A program made the position numbers and the translations under genes. Shown piece after piece: positions 46,711-53,888 of a stretch of DNA of 64,000 nucleotides; position 1 is the stretch's first letter; each line of letters begins with the position of its first letter. This stretch comes from Myxococcus landrumus. Lineage in GTDB: Bacteria > Myxococcota > Myxococcia > Myxococcales > Myxococcaceae. The notes under the pieces were generated by a model, which was given only the letters and a program-made list of their open reading frames with translations, was not told the origin of the DNA and ran no database searches. The DNA is taken from NCBI RefSeq assembly GCF_017301635.1, contig NZ_CP071091.1, positions 463,001 to 527,000 of the forward strand, in the 5' to 3' direction.

Positions 46711-47163
46711 ATGGTGGAACACTTGCGAGTATGGTCTTTAGGGGGCTGCCTGGTGATTGTTGGTTTGCCCGGCTTGGCGTTCGCCGGTGGGTGGTTCCCG
46801 TGTGGGCATCTGACTCAGTTTGTGAAGTGCCAGTTGGTTGATTTTCCAAGTCTTCGCTATGAGTATGCAGTTCGTCACGGAGATAATTCTTCCGAGCCAT
46901 TTCCTGTTTCTTGCGTTGCATGGAATGTTGGATGGAGGGTGCATAATAAGCAGCCGTTCTTTGTTCATAGTGACAATCCGTCCGCTGGGATGAAATGGGG
47001 TGGATTCATGTATTATATCGGCACTTCGGCGAGTGATGATGATTCGTGTTATCAGGCTGAGGGGTGGAAGCAGCGGTATTGGTATTTGAATGCGAGCAAT
47101 GTGGTTGTGTCGGAATGGTCGAATGGTTGTCTTGATGTGGAGATTTTCTGCCGTGAGAGATGA
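46711..47163 (+). CDS. Small low-GC secreted protein, unknown function
   Basis: 150 residues from ATG 46711 behind AAAGAGGA. A signal peptide is visible (LGGCLVIVGLPGLAFAGG). The mature part has six cysteines and many aromatics (WYLNASN, KWGGFMYYIG), suggesting a compact disulfide-bonded exported protein. I do not recognise it. It is AT-rich for this genome and lies between two copies of the same helicase 3' end, so it looks like an inserted cargo gene. Confidence 0.6.
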   Translation: MVEHLRVWSLGGCLVIVGLPGLAFAGGWFPCGHLTQFVKCQLVDFPSLRYEYAVRHGDNSSEPFPVSCVAWNVGWRVHNKQPFFVHSDNPSAGMKWGGFMYYIGTSASDDDSCYQAEGWKQRYWYLNASNVVVSEWSNGCLDVEIFCRER

Positions 47164-47184
47164 GAACGCGCTTATGGACGCGAT

Positions 47185-47391
47185 AGGAGTTTCTGCGGCT
47201 GCCCGTCCGTCTGTTGGATGAACCGCGCCCGCTCGCGAGCTGTGGCGAACGCTGACACGTTGTCTTGCGTATGGAGGCACACTTCTACCTCGACGCATGG
47301 CGCCTGCTGACCGGGCCGGTGCGTGCGCGCGAGGAGCTGCTCCCAGGTGGCACCGTCCGAGGGCGGTGTCACCACGAGGTTTCGAGAGAAC
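47185..47391 (-). pseudogene. Helicase C-terminal remnant B, cut by IS66
   Basis: Same minus-strand coding segment as remnant A (QLLARTHRPGQQ) with roughly a tenth of bases changed, at a constant offset of 987 from 46204-46404. It ends exactly where the IS66 left inverted repeat begins. Confidence 0.75.
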
Positions 47392-47448
47392 GTAAGCGAC
47401 CGACGGCCGGCGTCCTGAACCGAGGTGGATTCGCCGGTTCACCTCGGC

Positions 47449-47784
47449 ATGAGACGCCCCAATCCGAATGAGTGGAAGCAGTTGGTGGAGGAGTTCGAGG
47501 CGAGCGGGCTGACGCAGAAGGAGTTCGCGGTCAGGCACCAGGTCTCGCTCGGTGGCTTCCAGTACTGGCTGTACAAGAAGTCGCGGGCCACGCCGGTCCG
47601 GCGGTCCGAGATGGCAGGCCGTCCGCGAGCCGCGTTTCTTCCCGTGGAGGTGGTCGCGTCCCCCGTGCCGCGAGTCCGAGAAGGGCTCCTGCTCGAGGTG
47701 GCGCTGCCACGCGGGCTGCTCTTGCGCTTCCCGGAGGGGACGCAGGCCGAGTACCTCGCGCACCTGGTCGCGGTGCTCGGCTGA
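47449..47784 (+). CDS. tnpA: IS66 TnpA
   Basis: 111 residues from ATG 47449. The helix-turn-helix region (WKQLVEEFEASGLTQKEFAVRHQVS..FQYWLYK) is typical of IS66 TnpA, the small DNA-binding accessory protein. Its stop overlaps the tnpB start, indicating translational coupling. Confidence 0.85.
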   Translation: MRRPNPNEWKQLVEEFEASGLTQKEFAVRHQVSLGGFQYWLYKKSRATPVRRSEMAGRPRAAFLPVEVVASPVPRVREGLLLEVALPRGLLLRFPEGTQAEYLAHLVAVLG

Positions 47785-48398
47785 TGCTGCTGTTGCCCCG
47801 GGCGGTGCGAATCCTGCTGGCAAGAGAGCCCGCCGACATGAGGAACAGCATCGATGGGCTGGCGGCGATTGTGCGCGCAGAGTGGAAGGAGAGCCTCTAC
47901 GCCGGTCACCTCTTCGTCTTCGTCTCGCGGCGCGGGGACAAGGTGAAGATTCTCTCCTGGGATGCGGGTGGCTTCGTCCTCACCTACAAGCGCTTGGAGC
48001 AGGGCCGCTTCCGCCTGCCTGCCTTCGCCGAGGACGCGTTGGGAGTGCATTTGGATGCCACCCAGCTGTCCATGCTGCTCGACGGAATCGACGTCACGCA
48101 CGTCCGGAGGCCAGGCAAGTGGGCACCGCCCCCTGCCTCCGCGGCAATGCCCGTCACGGGTGGGTTGGTTTTCCCGGAGAGATGGCAACGTTCTCCCAGG
48201 CGCACCAGTGCGAGTGGCGTGAGCGGGCCGAAGGGCTCGAGCGGGAGAACCTCACCCTCAAGGAGCGCGTGGGCAGCATCGAATCCCAGCTCGCGCTCCT
48301 CCAGCGCACCGTCTTCGGAAAGAAGAGCGAGAAGCTCCCCCGTGTCGAAGACGAGCTGCGCAAGGCCCCGGGCGCCCCACCCAGGCCGCGTGAAGTGA
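47784..48398 (+). CDS. tnpB: IS66 TnpB, unusually extended
   Basis: Starts at ATG 47784 and shows the IS66 Orf2 signature (VDMRNSIDGLA-like ADMRNSIDGLAAIV; FVFVSRRGDKVKIL; YKRLEQGRF). Family members are about 115-120 residues and end near the DVTHVRRPGKW region. Here the frame runs on to 204 residues, overlapping tnpC by 217 bp, with a Ser/Arg-rich tail that looks like out-of-frame tnpC code. The normal stop may have been lost, or the extension may be real. Confidence 0.8.
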   Translation: MLLLPRAVRILLAREPADMRNSIDGLAAIVRAEWKESLYAGHLFVFVSRRGDKVKILSWDAGGFVLTYKRLEQGRFRLPAFAEDALGVHLDATQLSMLLDGIDVTHVRRPGKWAPPPASAAMPVTGGLVFPERWQRSPRRTSASGVSGPKGSSGRTSPSRSAWAASNPSSRSSSAPSSERRARSSPVSKTSCARPRAPHPGRVK

Positions 48399-49660
48399 CG
48401 CTGAAGGAGCGCCGCCTCAAACGCGAGGCGCGCGCGACGCTGCCCGAGCGGGTGATTCACCACCGCGTTCCCGACGAAGCCCGGCGGTGTCCGTCCTGCG
48501 GCGGCACGGAGCTCAAGCCGCTGGGCCCCGGCAAGCGTACCGAGCTCATCGAGTATGTGCCCGCGCACGTAGAGCGGCAGGTCCATCTACAGGAGACACT
48601 CGCCTGCTCGTGCGGTGCGGGCATCGTCACCGCGCCCGCGCCGAAGGCCATTGAGCAGGGCCAGTACGGCCCGGGCTTCCTGGCGCACGTGGTGACGGCG
48701 AAGTGCTGCGACTCGATTCCGCTGTATCGCCAGGCCAAGGCCCTCGCCCGCGCGGGCATGCCCGTCGCGCGCACCACGCTGTGCGACCTCTTCCACGAGG
48801 TAGGCCGGGCCACGGCGCCGCTCGCCTCGCGACTGCTGGCGCTGGTGCGTGAGGCCTCGCTGGTGCACGCCGACGAGACACCTCAACGCGTGCTGGACGA
48901 AGGCAAGGCACGCCGGGCGTACGTCTGGACCTTTCGCACCGACGAACTCATCGCGTACGTCCACAGCGCCAGTCGCTCCGGCGTGACGCCCATGGACGTC
49001 CTCGGGGGAACCGGGGGCTACCTGCTGGTGGATGGATATACGGGCTACAACCGCGTGACGTTGCCGGAGGGGCGGGTCCGCGTGGGCTGCTGGGCTCACG
49101 TGCGCCGCAAATTCTTCGACGCCCTCCCCACCGCACCCGAGTCCAGGGCGGCGCTCGACTTCATCCTCGCGCTCTACCACGTCGAGCATTCGGCCCGAGA
49201 CACAGGGACGCTTGGCACGCAGGAGCACCTCGACGCTCGTCGTACCACCAGCGCACGTGTCCTCAAGCAACTGGCCACGTGGGTGGATGAACAGTTTCCA
49301 CGCCACCCGCCCAAGAGTCCCCTGGGCATGGCCCTTCGCTACACGAAGGGACAGTGGAGTGCACTGACGCGCTTCCTTGATGACCCCTCGCTGCCCCTCG
49401 ATAACAACGCCGCGGAGCGGGCGCTGCGAGCCATGGCCCTGGGCAGGAAAAACTATCTCTTTGTCGGCAGCGACGAGGCAGGTCGGAATCTGGCGGGGCT
49501 CAGCTCCCTGGTCGCCACCTGTGAGGTGAACGGCGTCAATCCCGAGGCGTATCTCGCTGACGTGCTGATGCGCCTTGGCAGCCACCCCGTGTCACGCTTG
49601 GACGAACTGCTGCCGCACCGCTGGCAACCATCCTCCGCCTCCGCGCCAGACTCCTCCTGA
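48182..49660 (+). CDS. tnpC: IS66 transposase TnpC
   Basis: 492 residues from ATG 48182. It has an N-terminal leucine-zipper-like helix (LERENLTLKERVGSIESQL), a zinc-binding segment (CPSCGG...CSCGAG), and a DDE core with Asp in VHADETPQ, Asp in LVDGYTGYN and Glu in DNNAAERALR. It catalyses transposition of the element. Full length and apparently intact. Confidence 0.9.
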   Translation: MATFSQAHQCEWRERAEGLERENLTLKERVGSIESQLALLQRTVFGKKSEKLPRVEDELRKAPGAPPRPREVTLKERRLKREARATLPERVIHHRVPDEARRCPSCGGTELKPLGPGKRTELIEYVPAHVERQVHLQETLACSCGAGIVTAPAPKAIEQGQYGPGFLAHVVTAKCCDSIPLYRQAKALARAGMPVARTTLCDLFHEVGRATAPLASRLLALVREASLVHADETPQRVLDEGKARRAYVWTFRTDELIAYVHSASRSGVTPMDVLGGTGGYLLVDGYTGYNRVTLPEGRVRVGCWAHVRRKFFDALPTAPESRAALDFILALYHVEHSARDTGTLGTQEHLDARRTTSARVLKQLATWVDEQFPRHPPKSPLGMALRYTKGQWSALTRFLDDPSLPLDNNAAERALRAMALGRKNYLFVGSDEAGRNLAGLSSLVATCEVNGVNPEAYLADVLMRLGSHPVSRLDELLPHRWQPSSASAPDSS

Positions 49661-49758
49661 AGTCAGGCGGGCCTCGGCGACCAGGCTCCCCACGCGCGGC
49701 TACCGTGCGGCGCGAAAGGAGGGGTGCCCCCGTCGAACGCCGCTCGTCGGTCGGTTAC

Positions 49759-50280
49759 AGGCGCCCGGCATCCTGAAGAGCCTGACCCACTTCGGCGCGT
49801 ACCTGAAGGCCGTGGTGAACGCGGGCCGCAATCCGACACGCGAGGCGGTGCTGGAGCAGGCCAAGCGCTTCGGCGGCGCCGACGTCCAGAAGGCCGTGCA
49901 GGAGAGCGTCTTCAGCTCGGCGGGCGTGTTGGTGCCTGTGCAGGACGCAGGGGAGATGATTGAGTTCCTCCGTCCGGACTCCGTCGTCCTGGCGCTGGGG
50001 GCTCGCACCGTGCCCTTCAAGGGTGAGCTCCATTTCGGGAAGAAGACTGGGAGCGTCACCTTCAAGTGGATTGGAGAGGGCGAGAAGGTGGAGAAGTCCC
50101 AGCCCTCCCACGGGAAGGTGGTCCTCAAGGCCCACAAGGCCATGATTCTCGCGGACATCTCGAACGACCTTCTGCGCAACCCGGCGGTGGGTGACGCGGG
50201 CGTGGCTGAAGACTTCCGCGAGGCAGCGGCGGACGGCATGGACGAGGCGGCCCTCAACGGTGACGGCCAGGGCCCCAACT
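49759..50280 (+). pseudogene. Phage major capsid protein remnant (HK97-like)
   Basis: In the frame starting at 49761 the translation shows a capsid-like core: SSAGVLVPVQDAGEMIEFLRP, then LGARTVPF, WIGEGEKVEKSQPS and ILADISNDLLRNP, the usual order in HK97-fold capsids. Its 5' end is lost at the IS66 right end and its 3' end is fused to toxin copy 2. About 170 residues remain of a typical 300-400. It is the only structural phage gene left in the element. Confidence 0.7.
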
Positions 50281-50302
50281 GGAAGAGCGCGACGCGCGAC
50301 CC

Positions 50303-51562
50303 GTGGCGGGCAGCTCGCTCACCCCCACTCATGCGGCACGACTGCTGAACGTGCTGCTGGGCAAGGACGTGACGCTGGGTCAGTTCCCGGCGCGCGTCGC
50401 GGTGGGCTTCATGCTGCGCGAAGTCCTCGACACGGGAGAGGTGTCACGGGCCGAACTGGTGCGGCGGTCCGAGCGATTCACCCACCTCGCGGTGCTGCGG
50501 CCCGACGGGTATCTCGCGTGGGTCCGGACGGGGAGGACGCAGCAGAAGGTGGAGCCCGTCGAGTGGAAGGATGGGGCTTTCCGCGCGCACGGCTTCGAGC
50601 TGGGCCGGTTCTACGACGGACGCACGGGTGTCTTCCGGCTGTTGGATGGTGAGCTGCGGGAGGCCAACGGGTTCCCCATAGCGGATGTCCACGACGATGC
50701 CGATGTCGTCAGTCGCTCACTGGACGGTGCCGAAGAGGCATTCGTGGGGTTGGCCCTCGCGGTGGGGAAGTTCTTCTCAACATCCCCAGCGGAGAACCTC
50801 GAAGCGTTCCGACAGATGCCCGGTGCCGTGGTCGCGCTGCTGGAGTCGTCGCCCGAGTATCTGGAGCGCTTCAAGTACATGACGCGGGGCGAGCAGGTCC
50901 AGGTCGTCTCGAAGATGGTGACGAACCTCGTAGCCACCTGGGGAGCGGCATCCACGACCGCGCGCACGTTGCAGGGGGCGAAGCTAGCCACGGTGGAGGC
51001 TCCGTGGCTCTCGCTGTCACCCCACGGTGCGATTGCCCTGGAGCGCGTGGCCGTGCCGGTAGGACGAGCTGCGGCGGTGCTGAGTGGTGGGCCCGGAGCT
51101 GCCATCATCCTTCAGCGGGCGGGCACGGAGGCGAAGCAGGGTGGACCGGCCAAGGGCCCCGGCCAGTGGGGACCCGCAAAAGAGTCCGTGAAGCCCCGTG
51201 CCCGGGGATACCAGGAACAAGTCACGGGCCACTCGGCGGACGAGGCATACTGGGTCGGAGGAGTCGGCAAGGACAGCGGAGGCGTGAAGTTCGATGGATT
51301 CGAGAAGGGTGTCCTGCTGGAAGCGAAGGGACCGGGCTATGCCAAGTTCTTTGAGGGGCTCAACCCGAAACGCTGGTTCAAGAACTCAGGGGCAAAGGCT
51401 CTTGGCGAGCAAGCCCAACGCCAGCTCCGTGCGGTTCGTTCCACAAACACGCCCATCCGCTGGCACGTCGCAGAGGAGCGCGCGGCCGATGCGATTCGGA
51501 AGCTGCTGGCCAACTACAACGCATCAAGCATTGAAGTGGTGTTTACGCCCCCAGTGATGTGA
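50303..51562 (+). CDS. Second Tox-REase-5-like toxin copy, 5'-truncated
   Basis: Homologous over its whole length to residues about 105-512 of the lipoprotein toxin at 37685. Homology begins around 50279 (LEE.D.RPV) within the capsid-remnant region, after an in-frame TGA at 50261, so the signal peptide and lipobox are absent. The likely start is GTG 50303, with no clear RBS (419 residues). The C-terminal domain keeps KFDGF...LLEAKG, so the nuclease core looks intact but diverged from copy 1. It may be a silent reservoir of a toxin domain, or be made at low level and held by the neighbouring immunity protein. Confidence 0.75.
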   Translation: MAGSSLTPTHAARLLNVLLGKDVTLGQFPARVAVGFMLREVLDTGEVSRAELVRRSERFTHLAVLRPDGYLAWVRTGRTQQKVEPVEWKDGAFRAHGFELGRFYDGRTGVFRLLDGELREANGFPIADVHDDADVVSRSLDGAEEAFVGLALAVGKFFSTSPAENLEAFRQMPGAVVALLESSPEYLERFKYMTRGEQVQVVSKMVTNLVATWGAASTTARTLQGAKLATVEAPWLSLSPHGAIALERVAVPVGRAAAVLSGGPGAAIILQRAGTEAKQGGPAKGPGQWGPAKESVKPRARGYQEQVTGHSADEAYWVGGVGKDSGGVKFDGFEKGVLLEAKGPGYAKFFEGLNPKRWFKNSGAKALGEQAQRQLRAVRSTNTPIRWHVAEERAADAIRKLLANYNASSIEVVFTPPVM

Positions 51563-51569
51563 GGAGAGG

Positions 51570-52298
51570 GTGAACGTGGAAGAGACCTACTATGCTGGTG
51601 CCTACTGGGGAGCCAGGAGAGAATCAGCGGCGGAGTGCGCCAAGCGCTTGGAGACATTTCTGTCCGGTCTACCGAGCGCAGATCCAGCACTCGCACGCTG
51701 GTTTCAGCTTGGAAAGTCACGCAAGGACGCGCTGAAGCGGCCCATCGTTCCGAACCATGGAGAGCTGGAGCAACTCGTTCTTCGCGGCCGGGATCGGGTT
51801 TTTGAGGACCTTGGGTTCCGGGTACGAGGCTGGAACGGTGCTGATGCGGATGAGGATGCGGTTGATTTTGACGTCCTTTGTGGAGGCTACACAGACGCAG
51901 TGAGCAATGTTTGTGTGTTCGACCTGCCGAACCGGGGGGCGCACGCGAATCGCATTTTGACTGCTCCTGCTCTGGCGGCCACGCTGCGAGCTACCGCTAT
52001 CGCGTGGGAACCAGAGTGGGCCATTGCCACTTCATCCACTCACAGAGACTTGGTGACATCCACACCGAAGGCGGGAACGTTCGTGGGCTGGATCATGTAC
52101 CTGTCCCGCCGCATCGGCACTGTGCCCCCACTCCCAGCTCCAGTTCGTATCGAGGCGGTGGAGGACAAGGGGAGCCTCATCATCCTCACCTCAGAACGCT
52201 TCACCGTTGGCAACCCGGAGCATGTTGAGCTGGCGGAGCGGGTGCGAGAGCTGCTGGGCCGAGCAGGGTTGTTGAAGCCGATCCAGGCTCGAACTTAG
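51570..52298 (+). CDS. Second Imm52-like immunity protein
   Basis: 242 residues from GTG 51570 after GGAGAG, 7 bp behind toxin copy 2. It shares with the first copy the start YYAGAYWGARRES and the C-terminal LTSERFTVGNPEH. The middle differs strongly, as expected if each immunity protein fits its own toxin. Cytoplasmic by lack of signal peptide. A 10-bp hairpin ends the transcription unit. Confidence 0.78.
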   Translation: MNVEETYYAGAYWGARRESAAECAKRLETFLSGLPSADPALARWFQLGKSRKDALKRPIVPNHGELEQLVLRGRDRVFEDLGFRVRGWNGADADEDAVDFDVLCGGYTDAVSNVCVFDLPNRGAHANRILTAPALAATLRATAIAWEPEWAIATSSTHRDLVTSTPKAGTFVGWIMYLSRRIGTVPPLPAPVRIEAVEDKGSLIILTSERFTVGNPEHVELAERVRELLGRAGLLKPIQART

Positions 52299-52306
52299 GA
52301 ATCAGG

Positions 52307-52336
52307 AGGGGCCGAGTTACTTGCAGCTCGGCCCCT
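52307..52336 (+). terminator. Hairpin after toxin/immunity pair 2
   Basis: AGGGGCCGAG (52307-52316) pairs perfectly with CTCGGCCCCT (52327-52336) across a 10-nt loop, just after the immunity stop. Confidence 0.7.
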
Positions 52337-52451
52337 CTGCGCTGGACGTGCAATCGGCGCCTCTGGTGTCAGGGACGAGATCACATCGGCTGACGCTTTG
52401 AGCAGATGATGCCGTGGGGGCTAGTGAGACCGTGCGGAAGGGGAATTGGAC

Positions 52452-52805
52452 ATGGCGCTTGAATCTCTCGTAGCGCAGTTCGCCCAGCACATCGCCGCGC
52501 AGACTGACTGCATCCTCCGAGGGGACTCCAAGACTGGCAACAAGCACGCGGACAAGGTGTTCGCGGCATTCGCGAAGTTGCGTGAGCAGGGTGACGCAGG
52601 CCGGGATGCTCTTGCCTCCCTTCTCGCTGCTCCACGGATGGATGTCCGCGTCACTGCGGCGGCTTTCTTGCTCCGACATCGAACGGAGGAGGCAAAGGCC
52701 GTTCTTGAGGCAGCTGCCAGCGGTGAAGGAATGGCGGCCCTTGGTGCGCAGCAGACGCTCAAGAACTGGGAGAACGGGACCTGGGCCCTCGATCTCCTTG
52801 AGTGA
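52452..52805 (+). CDS. DUF2019-like small helical protein
   Basis: 117 residues from ATG 52452 (AAGGGG nearby; TTG 52446 also open). All-helical HEAT-like pattern: LESLVAQFAQHI, NKHADKVFAAFAKLRE, DVRVTAAAFLLRHR, ALGAQQTLKNWE. It resembles DUF2019 proteins, which are often found beside toxin genes and suspected of immunity roles. It is the last gene before the right att core and could be an orphan immunity gene. No toxin of its own is present. Confidence 0.6.
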   Translation: MALESLVAQFAQHIAAQTDCILRGDSKTGNKHADKVFAAFAKLREQGDAGRDALASLLAAPRMDVRVTAAAFLLRHRTEEAKAVLEAAASGEGMAALGAQQTLKNWENGTWALDLLE

Positions 52806-52904
52806 AGTCCCGGTTGTCCTGCGCCTTGCGCCCAGACTGCCCGCCATCACGAGCGCAGCATCACATCGCGTTCGTGATGGGGCATGCCGAGGTTCCAGCC
52901 TCCA

Positions 52905-52926
52905 TCGGTAACGTACTTGTAACGTA
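52905..52926 (+). repeat. Tandem 11-bp repeats, probable integrase arm sites (right)
   Basis: TCGGTAACGTA followed by CTTGTAACGTA, 88 bp inside the right core. They share GTAACG and the 11-bp period with the left pair (CCGGTAACGCA twice). Confidence 0.5.
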
Positions 52927-53013
52927 GTTGGCTGGACGCATCTGGACGCGCCCGGACGATTTCGGTACCGTCTGCCCGGGACAAATGGGGACGTAACCCC
53001 TCGGAAGTATTAG

Positions 53014-53076
53014 CGGTAGAGCACGAGAATCGAACTCGCCAAGGACGTCTCTCAACGCCCCCCATTGGTTTTGAAG
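53014..53076 (-). repeat. Right att core within tRNA-Sec
   Basis: The 63 bp identical to 40140-40202. It covers the tRNA from discriminator to anticodon loop, so integration leaves a whole tRNA gene here and displaces the old 3' half to the far end. Confidence 0.9.
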
Positions 53077-53109
53077 ACCAAGCCAGCCACCAGGTCCGGA
53101 GGCCCTACC
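53014..53109 (-). tRNA. selC: tRNA-Sec (anticodon UCA)
   Basis: 96 nt. Acceptor GGTAGGGC pairs with GCTCTACC (8 bp, one G-U). The anticodon stem TTGGT/ACCAA encloses CTTCAAA, with anticodon TCA at 53072-53074. A long variable arm of 8 bp and a 5-bp T-stem with TTCGATT follow; the discriminator is G and CCA is not encoded. The 8+5 acceptor/T-arm and long variable arm are those of bacterial selenocysteine tRNA. Its 3' half is supplied by the integrated element. Confidence 0.9.
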
Positions 53110-53142
53110 GCCCGCGATTAGTGCCGGGACCTCCCGCCCTCG

Positions 53143-53784
53143 TCAACGCTCTCTCTTCGCACCCTTTGCCGGCTTCAGCCCCGGCAACCCGTGCACCAGC
53201 GTCTCCAGCAACGTGTCGCGCAGATCCTCCGCGCTCGTGTCCTTGAACGCCGCGCACGTCAGCTTCAGGCTCACAATCCCATGCAGGCCCGCCCACAGCG
53301 TCTCCGCGAGCTTCGCGGGCTGCGCTTCCGCCGATAGCCTCCCCGCTGACTTCAGGTCCTCGAACACGCCACTCAGCAGCGCGAACGAACGCGGACCCGC
53401 CCCGTCAGGGGCCCCCTGGAAGAGCTCGCTCGACAGCTTGGGGTCTTCCATGAAGATGAGCCGGTACGTTTCCGGGTGCGTCAGCCCGAACCGCACATAG
53501 GCCGCCGCCATCACCGCCAACCGCTCCAGCGGCTCCTGCGCCGTGGCTGCGGGCTCCAGCTCCGCCAGGAACTCCCCGAACCCCCGCCCGCACAGCTCGC
53601 GGGCAATCGCCTCCCGGTTCTCGAAGTGCAGGTACAGCGTCGCCGGCGCGTACTCCACCGCCTCCGCCAACTTGCGCATCGACAGCGCGCTGAACCCCTC
53701 CTTCACCACCATCTCCCGCGCCACCCCCAGGATGTGCTCGCGCAGCTCCGCCCGCTGCCGCTCCTTCCGCTCCGAAATCCCCAT
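53143..53784 (-). CDS. TetR-family repressor
   Basis: 213 residues from ATG 53784 (GTG 53790 possible). The N-terminal helix-turn-helix is typical (FSALSMRKLAEAVEYAPATLYLHFENREAI). The C-terminal ligand domain contains YRLIFMEDP and a Trp-Ala-Gly-Leu-His-Gly segment seen in WHG-type TetR proteins. It is divergent from an NAD(P)-binding reductase gene, and the space between them holds tandem GAACGGTGTTC palindromes over a promoter. I infer that it represses that gene and perhaps itself. Confidence 0.88.
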   Translation of the reverse strand: MGISERKERQRAELREHILGVAREMVVKEGFSALSMRKLAEAVEYAPATLYLHFENREAIARELCGRGFGEFLAELEPAATAQEPLERLAVMAAAYVRFGLTHPETYRLIFMEDPKLSSELFQGAPDGAGPRSFALLSGVFEDLKSAGRLSAEAQPAKLAETLWAGLHGIVSLKLTCAAFKDTSAEDLRDTLLETLVHGLPGLKPAKGAKRER

Positions 53785-53800
53785 CCCCACACCCTATGGC

Positions 53801-53853
53801 TTGACAGTCCGAACGGCCACCAGTATTTGAACGGTGTTCACAGAACGGTGTTC
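53801..53853 (+). promoter_or_regulatory. Promoter with tandem TetR-type operators
   Basis: TTGACA (53801-53806), 17 bp, TATTTG (53824-53829). TGAACGGTGTTCA (53828-53840) is a palindrome with a 3-bp centre and repeats as GAACGGTGTTC at 53843-53853, so the operators cover the -10 and start region. Confidence 0.7.
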
Positions 53854-53888
53854 ACAAAAAGAGTCGCCGTTCAGGAAGGGAGTCCATC

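Larger units (their letters stand above)
47392..49758 (+). mobile_element. IS66-family insertion sequence, 2367 bp
   Basis: The left end GTAAGCGACCGACGGCCGGCG and the inverse of the right end (GTAACCGACCGACGAGCGGCG) match at 17 of 21 positions. It contains tnpA, tnpB and tnpC in order. The 8-bp flanks differ (GAGAGAAC left, AGGCGCCC right), so no target duplication remains. Left flank is helicase, right flank is capsid gene, suggesting an adjacent deletion. Confidence 0.88.
40140..53076. mobile_element. Eroded prophage-like integrative element in selC, about 12.9 kb
   Basis: Bounded by a 63-bp exact direct repeat that is the 3' half of tRNA-Sec. Integrase and excisionase-like genes lie at the left end; phage polymerase, RuvC-like and capsid remnants and toxin/immunity cargo are inside. 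No terminase, portal, tail or lysis genes are seen, so it cannot form particles alone. Insertions (Fic, the small secreted gene, IS66) have replaced much of the middle. Confidence 0.85.
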
